Positions 20,668-29,647 of a stretch of DNA of 29,696 nucleotides are shown here, piece by piece. Position 1 is the first letter of the stretch; each line of letters begins with the position of its first letter. The position numbers were made by a program, and so were the translations under genes. Source of the DNA: CBIFWW01 sp966186435 (GTDB lineage Bacteria; Pseudomonadota; Gammaproteobacteria; Enterobacterales; Enterobacteriaceae); assembly GCA_966186435.1 (NCBI GenBank), contig CBIFWW010000022.1, positions 1 through 29,696 of the forward strand, in the 5' to 3' direction. The notes below the pieces were generated by a model. It worked only from the letters and a program-made list of their open reading frames with translations. It did not search any database and was not told the DNA's origin.

Positions 20668-22041
20668 TCAATCGGCTTTGAAGTGCGCCGCTACCCAGTT
20701 CATCACCGCCTTACGGGAGATTTTTATCCCCCCCTGCTTAAGGGTTTCAGGCATTGAAAACCAAGCCACCGGCTGTTGAAACCGGGCGATGCGCCCACTC
20801 AGCCAGGCCGCCAGCGCATCAGGCTCTAAGGCCCCGTCGCACTCCACTACCGCCACCGGCCGCTGACCAAACTCTGCATCATCCACCGGCACCACCATCA
20901 CCTGTTGTACCCGGGGATGGCTGGCGATAGCCCGCTCCACTTCCTCTGGCTGAATGCCTTCACCGCCGCTGAAGAACAGATTATCGAGGCGGCCCAGTAC
21001 CAGCAGATTATCCCCGCGCCACTCACCGCGATCCCGAGTGGTAAACCATCCCAGCCCGTTGACCAGGGGTTGTAACGCCCCATCGCGCCAGTAACCGCTG
21101 GCCAGGGAACCGGCACGTATCCAGATTTCATTTTCGACAATTTGCACCTCGCGGCCCGGCAGCGGTTGGCCCACATCCGGTAGGCCATCGGCCCGCTTGG
21201 CGCACACCGTCGAAGCTAACTCCGTCATCCCATACCCGCACCAGCAGCGAATAGCGGCGGCTTCCGCCTGTTGGGCCAGGTCTACGGGGATCGCCGCGCC
21301 ACCCAGCAGCACCGCCTTCAGGGTATGATCCTCCTGCCCGCCAGCCAGTAGCCTCCACAGCTGGGTAGGCACCAGCGAAGCATGGGTGCAACCCGCCAAC
21401 GCATCGTTTAATGGATGCATTGGGCGGATGACAAGCGTGGCTCCCGCCAACAGCCAGCGCCATAAAATCCCCTGCCCGGAGACATGGAACAACGGCAGTG
21501 ACAGCAACCAGCTATCTCCTTGGGTAAAGGGCATCAGCGACAACACCCCGGCAGCGCTGGAGAGGTGAGCCGCCGCGGTGTGGACTGCGGCTTTCGGCAG
21601 CCCGGTGGAGCCGGAGGTCAGCGTCATCGATACCAGTCTTTCCGGCTGCCAATGGTAATCCACATGGCCGTCCTGCTCCTGCCATGGCAGCTGCTTCAGG
21701 CCTGGCAACGGCGCACAATCACCCAGCGCCAGCCCGGCATCAATACTCAGGCCAGGCAGCAGTTTAATCAGTAATTCATCGGGTAATTGCGGATTAATCG
21801 GTAATACTCTGGCACCGCATTGGATCAGTGCCAGCCAGGCCAATAAAGTATCAGCCCTGTTTTTGGCCCGTAGCGCCACGCCGTTACCCGGCTCAAGGCC
21901 CGCGGCATGGAAGCCATTAGCCAGGCGATCCACCTGCTGGCAAAGCTGCCGCCAGGTGGTGTCGCCCTCCGGCAATCGCAGGGCCACAGCATCGCCGTGA
22001 ACCCTCCGCCAGTGACGCCAGGGCCAGTTGGTAAAGTTCAT
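20668..22041 (-). CDS. menE: MenE, o-succinylbenzoate-CoA ligase
   Basis: MenE activates o-succinylbenzoate with ATP and CoA for menaquinone synthesis. The start is taken at 22041 (MNFTNWPWRHWRRV), giving 457 aa; this ATG overlaps the menC TGA by four bases (ATGA). Ten further in-frame residues upstream are unconserved. The ANL-superfamily P-loop MTLTSGSTGLPKAAV, the A5-type motif CGYGMTELAS, and RDRGEWRG/GRLDNLFFSGGEGIQPEEVE with the hinge region are all visible, and the C-terminal catalytic Lys is probably in GGIKISRKA. It is the last gene of the cluster, before the terminator shared with katA. Confidence 0.95.
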   Translation of the reverse strand: MNFTNWPWRHWRRVHGDAVALRLPEGDTTWRQLCQQVDRLANGFHAAGLEPGNGVALRAKNRADTLLAWLALIQCGARVLPINPQLPDELLIKLLPGLSIDAGLALGDCAPLPGLKQLPWQEQDGHVDYHWQPERLVSMTLTSGSTGLPKAAVHTAAAHLSSAAGVLSLMPFTQGDSWLLSLPLFHVSGQGILWRWLLAGATLVIRPMHPLNDALAGCTHASLVPTQLWRLLAGGQEDHTLKAVLLGGAAIPVDLAQQAEAAAIRCWCGYGMTELASTVCAKRADGLPDVGQPLPGREVQIVENEIWIRAGSLASGYWRDGALQPLVNGLGWFTTRDRGEWRGDNLLVLGRLDNLFFSGGEGIQPEEVERAIASHPRVQQVMVVPVDDAEFGQRPVAVVECDGALEPDALAAWLSGRIARFQQPVAWFSMPETLKQGGIKISRKAVMNWVAAHFKAD

Positions 22042-23003
22042 CGTAGCAGGTCCATGGTAGCCGTATCCCACAGCGGCAGCGGGCTGCCAGGCCAGGAACG
22101 CAGCACTTGTGCCTGCATCAACGACAGGGTGTCCAGGCCCGGTACAGTCCCTGGCGTCAACCAGGCCGCTACCCGTGCCAGCTGAGTCAACCCAAGGCTG
22201 GTTTCGATGGAGGAACTGATCACCGCCGTCATCCCCAGAGCATGGGCCGCCACCACCTGCTGGCGCACTTTATCCAGGCTCCCGGTGAGGGTGGGTTTTA
22301 TCACCAGCGCGTTGACGCCAGGCTGGTGTTCAAACAGGAAGCCCTCCTCGCGCACGCTCTCATCCCAGGCAATGGCAATCCCGGTTTCCTGGCTGAAGGC
22401 CAGAGAATCCGCCCGGGTTTTACAAGGCTCTTCAATAAAGGCAATGCGGCCCCGATATTCAGGGTTAACGTATTTGGCAAATTGCTGGGCTTTGAGCGGT
22501 GTCCAGCTGCGATTGGCATCTAAACGCAAGGTGAGATCGGGAATGGCTTCCAGCAGCAGGTTTGCCACCATGCCATCACGCACCGCTTCCCACAGGCCGA
22601 CTTTGATTTTGGCGACCTTCTCACCGCTCATGGCTTCCAGCATTGGGAACAGTTCGTCCGGGTCCCCGGTACACAGCGGGGCCGCCTGGTAGTTGGCGGG
22701 CTGTGGCAATTCCCCGGCCAATTCCGCCAGGGCGCAGCTGATGCCGAAATCCACCGACGGCAGCCCCGGTAGTGGGGTTGAGCCTGCGGGTTCCCAGCTT
22801 TCAGCCCAGCCAAGCAGGGCAAGTTCCGCCTGTGCCAGGGTTTCATGGCTAAAGCCCGGTAGGGGGGCGATTTCGCCCCACCCTTCCCGGCCAGCGGCGC
22901 GCAGGCAAATAATCAGCCCTTCGCGCTGCTTTAACCGCTGGTTACGCAGCACCACCCCGGCATCCATCGGCACGCGATAGCGCCAGATTTGGGCATGGCG
23001 CAT
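22038..23003 (-). CDS. menC: MenC, o-succinylbenzoate synthase
   Basis: MenC dehydrates SHCHC to o-succinylbenzoate. It belongs to the enolase superfamily (321 aa, as in E. coli). Catalytic and metal residues lie in AKIKVGL (first Lys), RLDANRSW (Asp), FIEEPCK (Glu), AWDES (Asp) and VIKPTLTG (second Lys). The ATG overlaps the menB stop as TAATG, and its own stop overlaps menE, so translation is coupled through three genes. Confidence 0.97.
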   Translation of the reverse strand: MRHAQIWRYRVPMDAGVVLRNQRLKQREGLIICLRAAGREGWGEIAPLPGFSHETLAQAELALLGWAESWEPAGSTPLPGLPSVDFGISCALAELAGELPQPANYQAAPLCTGDPDELFPMLEAMSGEKVAKIKVGLWEAVRDGMVANLLLEAIPDLTLRLDANRSWTPLKAQQFAKYVNPEYRGRIAFIEEPCKTRADSLAFSQETGIAIAWDESVREEGFLFEHQPGVNALVIKPTLTGSLDKVRQQVVAAHALGMTAVISSSIETSLGLTQLARVAAWLTPGTVPGLDTLSLMQAQVLRSWPGSPLPLWDTATMDLLR

Positions 23004-23860
23004 TACGGATTCCGTTTAAATTTACTGAAGTCTGGCTGGCGTTTCTGGTTGAACGCATTGCGCCCTTCCTGGCCTTCCTCGGTCATATAGAACAGCATGG
23101 TGGCATTACCCGCCAGCTCTTGCAGACCGGCCTGGCCGTCGCAATCCGCATTCAGGGCGGCTTTCAGGCAACGCAGGGCCATCGGGCTGTTTTCCAGCAT
23201 TTCACGGCACCAGCGCACGGTTTCTTTTTCAAGAGAGGCCAGCGGAACCACGGTATTCACCAGGCCCATATCTAGCGCAGCGGCAGCATCGTACTGGCGG
23301 CACAAGAACCAGATTTCGCGGGCTTTTTTCTGGCCAACGATACGGGCCATGTAAGACGCACCCCAGCCGCCGTCGAAGGAGCCAACTTTCGGGCCGGTCT
23401 GGCCGAAGATGGCATTGTCAGCGGCGATGGTCAGGTCGCACATCATGTGCAGCACGTGGCCGCCACCGATGGAGTAACCAGCAACCATTGCCACCACCGG
23501 TTTAGGGCAGGTGCGGATCTGGCGCTGGAAGTCCAACACGTTCAGGTGATGAACGCCAGAAGCATCCTGGTATCCACCGTAGTCACCGCGCACTTTCTGG
23601 TCCCCCCCGGCGCAGAAGGCTTTTTCACCTTCGCCAGTCAGGATGATTACCCCGATGTTGTCATCGTAACGGGCATCGGCCAGGGCGTCGATCATCTCTT
23701 TGACCGTCAGCGGACGGAAGGCGTTTCGCACTTCCGGGCGGTTGATAGTGATTTTGGCGATACCATCGCTGGACTTCTGGTAGCGGATGTCACTGTAGCC
23801 TTCGGAGCAGTCGTGCCATTCCACCGGGGCGTAAAGTTGTTTTTCATCTGGGTAGATCAT
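23003..23860 (-). CDS. menB: MenB, 1,4-dihydroxy-2-naphthoyl-CoA synthase
   Basis: MenB is the crotonase-family enzyme that closes the naphthoate ring of o-succinylbenzoyl-CoA. The 285-aa length is identical to that of E. coli MenB. The CoA-binding and oxyanion region appears as GEKAFCAGGDQKVRGDYGG and VAGYSIGGGHVLH. The conserved C-terminal NQKRQPDFSKFKRNP is intact. AAGGA lies eight bases before the ATG; menH ends 18 bases upstream. Confidence 0.98.
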   Translation of the reverse strand: MIYPDEKQLYAPVEWHDCSEGYSDIRYQKSSDGIAKITINRPEVRNAFRPLTVKEMIDALADARYDDNIGVIILTGEGEKAFCAGGDQKVRGDYGGYQDASGVHHLNVLDFQRQIRTCPKPVVAMVAGYSIGGGHVLHMMCDLTIAADNAIFGQTGPKVGSFDGGWGASYMARIVGQKKAREIWFLCRQYDAAAALDMGLVNTVVPLASLEKETVRWCREMLENSPMALRCLKAALNADCDGQAGLQELAGNATMLFYMTEEGQEGRNAFNQKRQPDFSKFKRNP

Positions 23861-23878
23861 GATTTGTCCTTCAATAGG

Positions 23879-24637
23879 TTATCGCATAAGGGTGCGCAGG
23901 CAGCGAGCCACCGCCTCGGGTTGCTCCCGATGGGCGTTATGGCCTGCTGATGCAATAGTATGTGCCGGGAAACCCAGCATAGTGGCGATGGCGCGGAATT
24001 TATCGTCCCGCTCGCCACATAAATAATGGAACTCTCCACCTGCCGCCTGGAGCGTCGGGCGCAAATTGGGCTGGCGGCCCAGTGAAGTGGCCTCTAGCAT
24101 GGCGGCCAAGGCCAGGGGGTTATTCTGGCGGCGTAAGGCCACTAATGCTGTGCGCTGGTTAGCGGTCAGGCTGGAAAACACCGGCTGACGATACCAGTCG
24201 CTTAAAACCTGCTCGATGGGTTCCTGGCGCAGGCGTTCGGCCCAGCGGTGATCATTTTCACGGCGCGGCTGGCGTTCGGCTTCATCAACCAGCCCTGGGT
24301 TCCCCCCCTCTACCACCATACCCACCAGCCCCTTTGCGCCAGCGGCGGCGTGGTACATGGCGATGCGCCCCCCCAGGGAGTAACCGATCAGCCAGTAACG
24401 GGATATCTGATGGGCCGTAAGCGTCGCCTTAAGCAAGGCATCGGTCTGCTGGAAATCCTCAACCTGAATATCTGCCGAAGCGCCGTGGCCCGGCAGATCA
24501 ATAAACAGTTGCGGCCACGAGGCAAAATGCTGCGCCACCGGGTGCCACTCCTGCTGACTACCAAGAAAACCGTGCAACCAGACCAGACAAGGTTGGTTGC
24601 TGTCAGGCTGGGGCTGATAAGTGCTGTGCAGCATCAC
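23879..24637 (-). CDS. menH: MenH, SHCHC synthase (alpha/beta hydrolase)
   Basis: MenH eliminates pyruvate from SEPHCHC to give SHCHC. The 252-aa alpha/beta hydrolase has the nucleophile elbow GYSLGGR, the Asp in CGERDDKF and the His in AGHNAHREQPEA, the expected triad. The start is either GTG 24637, overlapping the menD stop by four bases, or ATG 24634, overlapping by one. The former aligns with the E. coli Met-Ile-Leu-His start. Confidence 0.95.
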   Translation of the reverse strand: MMLHSTYQPQPDSNQPCLVWLHGFLGSQQEWHPVAQHFASWPQLFIDLPGHGASADIQVEDFQQTDALLKATLTAHQISRYWLIGYSLGGRIAMYHAAAGAKGLVGMVVEGGNPGLVDEAERQPRRENDHRWAERLRQEPIEQVLSDWYRQPVFSSLTANQRTALVALRRQNNPLALAAMLEATSLGRQPNLRPTLQAAGGEFHYLCGERDDKFRAIATMLGFPAHTIASAGHNAHREQPEAVARCLRTLMR

Positions 24638-26304
24638 AGCTGGCTGACCTTAGCTACCAGCTTCTGGAGGGTTTGGGTGCCTAACTTCTCATCCACCGTA
24701 AGCTCGATCACTGTGGCCCCGGAGCGTTTCCACGCCTTGGTCATGGTTTCTTGCAAGCTCTCCCAATCCTGTGGATTGTGGTAAGCCAAACCAAACATGG
24801 CGGCAGCGTGACTGAATTCCACATTCTGGGACATGCAGTAAAAGCGCTCGCGCTCGCTGGCCGGTGTCGGCAGCATGGAGAAGATCTGGCCGCCGTTATT
24901 ATTAACGATCAGTAGCACGAAAGGCGCGGAAGCCTGGCGCAACAAAGCCAGGCTGTTGAGATCGTACAGAGCGGAGAGATCGCCCACCACCGCAAGGGTT
25001 GGCCGGGCGGTGGCCCGCTGTACCCCGGCAGCGGTAGAAATCAGCCCGTCGATACCGCTGGCACCACGGTTGCCGTACACCGGATAACCGGCGGGCATTT
25101 GCGCCAGCGCATCCACCAACCGCACCACCAGGCTGTTGCCGACAAACAGCTGCCCCTGGCGCGGTAGCAAAGCTGGCAAACGGTGGGCCACCTGGGCTTC
25201 ACCAAAGCCAGCGCACAGTTGCTCTACGCACTCCTCGGCCTGCTCCGCCAGCACCTCCAACTCTTCAGCCCAGGCCCGGCGTTTTTCGGCCGGGTGCAGC
25301 TTCAGCCAGAGGCTGATATCCGCCACCAGGCGGCGGCCGCGATGGTGAGCCGGATCGAGGCGGCTTTCCAGATTATCCACAATCCAGTATTCATCAGGCT
25401 GGCACGTGGCCTGCCATTGCAGTACCCGCTTACCGGTGAGGCTGCCGCCAAACTGAATCACCAGTGGGGCTTGATTAAGTAAACTGACGGCCTTGGCATT
25501 GCCCAGCCACAGGTCGGCGCAGGGCAGCGGCTGGCCGGTTTGGGAAAGCACATCGCTGATGAGTGGCCAGCCCAAAAGCTGCGCCCAGGCAGCCACCTGC
25601 TGGCCCTCTTCCGGGCTGAGACGCCCGGCCACAATCACCCCTTTCTTCTGACGCCAGAAGAACCAGTCTTTTTGCTTAATCAGCGAAGCTTCGCTGGCGC
25701 GCCGAAGCCAGGGCTTCTCCCCCTGCCACCAGCCCTCCAGCCCTGCCAGCCATGCTTGCCCGGTTTCATCCATATCGCCATATAGCGGCTCGGCAAAGGG
25801 GCAATTGATATGGACTGCGCCGTCCCGTTGGAGGCCCAGTACATCATCAAGGGTGGACACCAGCCAACGGGCCGGGATCTCTTGACTAGGCCGCGGCAGA
25901 TTCACCGTGGCCGTCGGATGAGTGGCAAAAATACCCTGCTGACGAATGGCCTGGTTGGCCCCGCAGTCAATCAATTCAGGAGGGCGATCCGCCGTGAGTA
26001 TCACCAGTTTTTCACCGGTTAGCCCGGCTTCAATTATCGCCGGATAGAGGTTGGCGACAGCGGTACCGGAGGTGACAATCACCGCTACCGGCTGGTGGCT
26101 GGCTTTAGCCAGACCCAGCGCCAGATGGCCCAGACCGCGCTCGTCGAAGTGGGTGTGACAAATCAATTTGCCATTGGCCGCCGCAGCTAAGGTCAGCGGC
26201 GTCGAGCGCGAGCCAGGGGCGATGCACACATGGCGCACGCCGTGGCGAGTCAGTGCTTCCAGAATGACCGTCGCCCAGCGGCGGTTAAAGGTACTTATCG
26301 ACAT
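24634..26304 (-). CDS. menD: MenD, SEPHCHC synthase
   Basis: MenD is the thiamine-diphosphate enzyme that joins isochorismate and 2-oxoglutarate in the first committed step to menaquinone. The 556-aa length matches E. coli exactly. The N-terminal CIAPGSRSTPLTLAAA and HFDERGLGHLALG segments, the latter with the cofactor Glu, and the ThDP/metal region GDLSALYDLNS through VNNNGGQIF are intact. The gene is separated from menF by 86 bases that hold a TATAAT on the minus strand (26336–26341), so it may have its own promoter. Confidence 0.98.
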   Translation of the reverse strand: MSISTFNRRWATVILEALTRHGVRHVCIAPGSRSTPLTLAAAANGKLICHTHFDERGLGHLALGLAKASHQPVAVIVTSGTAVANLYPAIIEAGLTGEKLVILTADRPPELIDCGANQAIRQQGIFATHPTATVNLPRPSQEIPARWLVSTLDDVLGLQRDGAVHINCPFAEPLYGDMDETGQAWLAGLEGWWQGEKPWLRRASEASLIKQKDWFFWRQKKGVIVAGRLSPEEGQQVAAWAQLLGWPLISDVLSQTGQPLPCADLWLGNAKAVSLLNQAPLVIQFGGSLTGKRVLQWQATCQPDEYWIVDNLESRLDPAHHRGRRLVADISLWLKLHPAEKRRAWAEELEVLAEQAEECVEQLCAGFGEAQVAHRLPALLPRQGQLFVGNSLVVRLVDALAQMPAGYPVYGNRGASGIDGLISTAAGVQRATARPTLAVVGDLSALYDLNSLALLRQASAPFVLLIVNNNGGQIFSMLPTPASERERFYCMSQNVEFSHAAAMFGLAYHNPQDWESLQETMTKAWKRSGATVIELTVDEKLGTQTLQKLVAKVSQL

Positions 26305-26335
26305 GAGGTTGTCCGGGAATCAATTTTGCTGGCTT

Positions 26336-26341
26336 ATTATA
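26336..26341 (-). promoter_or_regulatory. candidate menD -10 element
   Basis: A perfect TATAAT on the minus strand, about 32 bases before the menD ATG, within an AT-rich dyad. The -35 region is poor. It would separate menD-menH-menB-menC-menE expression from menF. Confidence 0.35.
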
Positions 26342-26390
26342 AATAATAGAGCACCGCATGTTTTGATGTGCATCGGGAATGCATACGTTA

Positions 26391-27683
26391 CTAGGCCCCG
26401 AACAACAGGGTTCTTAAGCCTGCGGCCTTGTTTTCGATCTCTTGCCACTCTTGCTCCGGCGAGGAGCCTGCCACAATCCCGGCACCGGCATACAGCCGCA
26501 CCCTATTTCCGCTTACTTGCGCGGAGCGTAGCGCCACACAAAACTCGGCTTTGTCGCGGCACAAATATCCCGCCGAACCGGCATACCATTCCCGGTCAAA
26601 AGGTTCATGGGCGGCGATAAACGCCCGGGCTTTATCGCGGGGTAACCCGGCCACTGCCGCCGTGGGCTGTAGACGCTCGAGGCACAGGGCATCATCGGGA
26701 TGAGAAAGCACTGTCCAGATACAGCGCCGCAGATGTTGGACTTTGCGCAGCCGCAGCACCTGGGGTGGCATCACTTCCAGGCTGGTGACATAGGGGGTCA
26801 GCCGCTGGCAGATGTCTTCCACCACCAGCATGTTCTCGCGCTGGTTTTTATCATCCTGCATCAGCCACTCTCCCAGGCGGTTGGCCTTGCCGTCATTTTC
26901 ATCATTCGCCACGGTGCCTGCCAGCGCTTCGGTGCGTAAGGCATCCCCACGCCTGCACCATAGCCGTTCTGGCGTAGAGCCTAGGAAGGCATTATCGGCG
27001 CTAAAAGCCATATAAAAGTGGAAGCAGTTGAGGTTAACCCGGCGGCTGGCAGCCATCATCGCGGCAGCGTTGACCGCTTCGGCAAAGAACAGATCGCTGG
27101 CCCGTGCCATCACCACTTTATCCAGCGCCTGATCAGCAATGGCCTGGGTGGCCTGCTCGATCAGGGCAATCCAACCACGGTGATCGGGGCGGTGAGTTTC
27201 GTGGGTGAAGCTCAGGGCGAGTGGCGCAAGCGGGCTGGCGGGGAGCAGTTGCGCCAGCCATTGCGCTATCTGGTGTGGGTCTTCTTCTGCCAGCCAATGA
27301 AGGTTGAGGGTGGCGCTGGCCCCTTGCCGTTGCCAGAGCAGCCGCGGCAAAAACAGCTGGCCGGTGGCCGGTTCAAAAGCATTTAACCCACACAGGGTAA
27401 GATCGCCCGGGATCCCAGGCTGCTGTAAATAGCGCTGGGCTTCAGCCAGGCAGGGGAAGCTAATGACCGCGCCAAGGGCGGCAAGCTCCTCATTCCCCTT
27501 ACGCTGTTGCCAGTAGAACTGCGGCCAGATGGGCTGACTGGATAACCAGGACAGCGGATCGCTATTGCTGAGCGGGAACGGAATCTGTAACCGGATGATC
27601 GCTCCCTGGGGCTTTCCCGGGGACATTAAAGCCTGGGCTAAAGCCCGTTGCAGTTGAGCCAACGCGGCGGCGACTGTATTCAC
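26391..27683 (-). CDS. menF: MenF, isochorismate synthase
   Basis: MenF converts chorismate to isochorismate at the entry to menaquinone synthesis. The start is GTG at 27683 with GAGGT four bases away, giving 430 aa against 431 in E. coli. The chorismate-binding domain includes LDKVVMARA (general-base Lys), RTEALAGTVAND, the ENMLVVEDI block with a Mg-binding Glu, and YAGAGIVAGSSPEQEWQEIENKAAG split over the C-terminus. It heads the men cluster. Confidence 0.96.
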   Translation of the reverse strand: MNTVAAALAQLQRALAQALMSPGKPQGAIIRLQIPFPLSNSDPLSWLSSQPIWPQFYWQQRKGNEELAALGAVISFPCLAEAQRYLQQPGIPGDLTLCGLNAFEPATGQLFLPRLLWQRQGASATLNLHWLAEEDPHQIAQWLAQLLPASPLAPLALSFTHETHRPDHRGWIALIEQATQAIADQALDKVVMARASDLFFAEAVNAAAMMAASRRVNLNCFHFYMAFSADNAFLGSTPERLWCRRGDALRTEALAGTVANDENDGKANRLGEWLMQDDKNQRENMLVVEDICQRLTPYVTSLEVMPPQVLRLRKVQHLRRCIWTVLSHPDDALCLERLQPTAAVAGLPRDKARAFIAAHEPFDREWYAGSAGYLCRDKAEFCVALRSAQVSGNRVRLYAGAGIVAGSSPEQEWQEIENKAAGLRTLLFGA

Positions 27684-27734
27684 ACGTACCTCTGCTTCCC
27701 TGAAAAACCCTGGATTATACGGGGTAAGGAAGGC

Positions 27735-27764
27735 AAAAAAAAATCTTACCCATTAGGTAAGATT
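27735..27764 (-). terminator. elaB terminator
   Basis: AATCTTACC (27742–27750) and GGTAAGATT (27756–27764) form a nine-pair stem. On the minus strand it is followed by nine T residues (A9 at 27735–27743). Confidence 0.9.
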
Positions 27765-27774
27765 ATATGAAATT

Positions 27775-27796
27775 TGCCCACAGCTGCCTGTGGGCA
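27775..27796 (-). terminator. first of two tandem hairpins after elaB
   Basis: TGCCCACAG (27775–27783) pairs with CTGTGGGCA (27788–27796) around CTGC, eight bases past the elaB stop and 10 bases before the T-tailed hairpin. It may protect the 3' end. Confidence 0.6.
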
Positions 27797-27804
27797 TAAA
27801 TCAA

Positions 27805-28104
27805 TTAGCGACGAGCCAGTAATAATCCGAGCACTAAACCGGCCGCAGCACCCAGACCCACTCCACGCCAGGGTTTGTCATGGACATAATCATCCGCCTG
27901 ATAAACCGCTTTTTTGGCGCGATAATAGTAGTTATCCGAAGCCTGGCTGATGCGGTATTGCACATCAGACAAGGCCTGCTCCGCCCTGGCCTTTAGCTCG
28001 ATGTATTTCTGATCCGCCGGGTCACCGGAGGAGCGAAGTACCTCTTCGAGAGTATCACTTAACAGGGTTAAATCATCATCCACATCTGTCTCATGGTAGG
28101 ACAT
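27805..28104 (-). CDS. elaB: ElaB, tail-anchored ribosome-associated membrane protein
   Basis: ElaB belongs to the ElaB/YqjD/DUF883 family of small inner-membrane proteins that bind ribosomes in stationary phase. The 99-aa product has an acidic N-terminus with DDDLTLLSDTLEEVLRSSGD, a helical middle and a C-terminal membrane anchor WRGVGLGAAAGLVLGLLLARR with the family GLLLARR ending. AAGGAG lies seven bases before the ATG. TATAGT at 28140–28145 on the minus strand, preceded by C (CTATAGT), resembles a sigma-S -10, which would fit the known stationary-phase control of the family. Confidence 0.95.
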   Translation of the reverse strand: MSYHETDVDDDLTLLSDTLEEVLRSSGDPADQKYIELKARAEQALSDVQYRISQASDNYYYRAKKAVYQADDYVHDKPWRGVGLGAAAGLVLGLLLARR

Positions 28105-28139
28105 GTCATTCTCCTTGGTCGAAAAAAGCCCATCCCCTA

Positions 28140-28145
28140 ACTATA
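28140..28145 (-). promoter_or_regulatory. candidate elaB -10 element, sigma-S-like
   Basis: CTATAGT on the minus strand resembles the sigma-S extended -10 CTATACT. It lies about 36 bases before the elaB ATG, and the -35 region is weak. Confidence 0.4.
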
Positions 28146-28172
28146 GACACCCTGACGCTGTTTTGCCGCCCG

Positions 28173-28622
28173 TTAGCCCCGGACCATTCCGATATGTGGA
28201 ATGCCATCCTCATCGTAGACGTCGGTCACCGGCATAAAGCCAAAGGAATGATAGAAATGCTGGAGATGGGCCTGAGCGCCAAGGTAGACACCGCGCCCGC
28301 TAAAGTGCCGCTCACAGCTAGCAAGAGCCTGCTCCATTAACTGATAACCGAGTTTCTCACCACGAACTGCCGGGTCCACCACCACTCGGCCAATAACTAC
28401 AGGATGCGGTGGCTCATCATGGATTAGGATGCGGGCATAGGCCACCAACGCGCCATTACGCCAGCCCATCAGGTGGCGGTTATCGCTGTGTAAATCTTCC
28501 CCATCCACATCCTGGTAAACACAGTGTTGTTCCACCACAAAGACCTGGCTGCGCAGTTGCAACAGTTGGTAGAGTTCTGGCACGGTCAGTTCGCTGTGGT
28601 GTTTGTCTTGCCAATCAATCAC
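28173..28622 (-). CDS. elaA: ElaA, GNAT-family acetyltransferase
   Basis: ElaA is a predicted GNAT N-acetyltransferase of uncertain substrate. The start is GTG at 28622, with AGGAG seven bases upstream, giving 149 aa (E. coli 153). The acetyl-CoA-binding motif A region reads VVIGRVVVDPAVRGEKLGYQLM, and the FYHSFGFMPVTDVYDEDGIPH block is family-typical. It diverges from elaC across a 73-base gap. Confidence 0.93.
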   Translation of the reverse strand: MIDWQDKHHSELTVPELYQLLQLRSQVFVVEQHCVYQDVDGEDLHSDNRHLMGWRNGALVAYARILIHDEPPHPVVIGRVVVDPAVRGEKLGYQLMEQALASCERHFSGRGVYLGAQAHLQHFYHSFGFMPVTDVYDEDGIPHIGMVRG

Positions 28623-28655
28623 GCTGCTTCTCCTGAAGAATTTACTTCACCCCGT

Positions 28656-28661
28656 TATACT
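28656..28661 (+). promoter_or_regulatory. candidate elaC -10 element
   Basis: TATACT, five of six matches, lies 34 bases before the elaC ATG in the elaA–elaC divergent gap. CTGAAG at 28633–28638 is a weak -35 at 17 bases. Confidence 0.4.
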
Positions 28662-28695
28662 ACTGGTTTTTAGTCTTTACGGGAGCGCCAGACAT

Positions 28696-29617
28696 ATGGA
28701 ATTACTTTTTTTAGGGACCTCCGCCGGAGTGCCTACCCGGGAGCGAAATGTCACGGCTATCGCCCTATTGCCCGGCGTGGCTCAACAGGGTTGGTGGCTG
28801 TTTGACTGTGGCGAGGCCACTCAGCACCAGATGCTGAGCAGCCCGCTACACCCGGGGAAAATTGAAAAAATTTTTATCACCCACCTGCACGGGGACCATA
28901 TCTTCGGCCTGCCGGGCTTGTTGTGCAGCCGCTCGATGTCCGGGATCGCCGCTCCGCTGACGATTTACGGCCCGGCAGGAATTAAGGAATATGTGGAAGT
29001 AAATCTGCGCCTGAGTGGCTCCTGGACTGGCTTCCCTCTTGAAATTATCGAGATAACCCCCGGCGAGATTTTTGATGACGGTAGCGTAAAAATCACCGCC
29101 GCCCCGCTGAGCCACCCGGTGCCGAGCTTCGGTTATCGCATTGCCCAATACGACAAACCCGGCGCGCTGGATGCCGCCGGGTTGAAGGCCGCTGGCGTCC
29201 CGTCCGGGCCACAGTTCCAAGCGTTAAAACGCGGCGAAAGCATTACCCTCATTGATGGCCGCATAATCCATGGTAAGGATTGGCTAGGCCCGGCTACGCC
29301 CGGTAAGACACTGGTGATATTCGGCGATACCGGGCCGTGTGAATCGGCGTTGGCCTTAGCCCGGGGGGGCCGATGTCATTGTCCATGAGGCTACCCTGGA
29401 AGCATCTATGGCGGAGAAAGCCAATAGCCGCGGCCACTCCACCAGCACCCAGGCCGCAGAACTCGCCCGGGACGCCGCCGTGGGCCGGTTGATTATTACT
29501 CATTTAAGCTCCCGTTATGTGGGGGAGGCTTGTTTGTTATTACTGGAACAATCCAGGGCTATATTTCCCAACACTGAAATGGCGGGGGATTTTAGCCACT
29601 TAATATTTGATAATTAA
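28696..29617 (+). pseudogene. elaC: RNase BN/Z (ElaC), disrupted by a +1 frameshift in a G7 run
   Basis: ElaC is a zinc-dependent metallo-beta-lactamase-fold tRNA 3' endonuclease/exonuclease. The ATG at 28696 opens MELLFLGTSAGVPTRERN, and the metal-binding HLHGDH and FGDTGPC are present in the first frame. That frame stops at 29388 after 230 residues, ending in GRCHCP. Removing one G from the seven at 29363–29369 restores the reading GADVIVHEATLEASM and on to SRGHSTSTQAAEL, ITHLSSRY and the stop at 29617, for 306 residues (E. coli 305). The second part carries further metal-ligand histidines, so the truncated product should be inactive. The perfect conservation on both sides suggests a recent mutation or a homopolymer sequencing error rather than decay. 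Confidence 0.9.
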
Positions 29618-29647
29618 ATCCACAGTGAGAATATATATAAAATATAA

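Noticed and set aside
29408..29617. Separate 69-codon gene after elaC
   Set aside because: It is the in-frame remainder of elaC beyond the frameshift, with its conserved C-terminal motifs.
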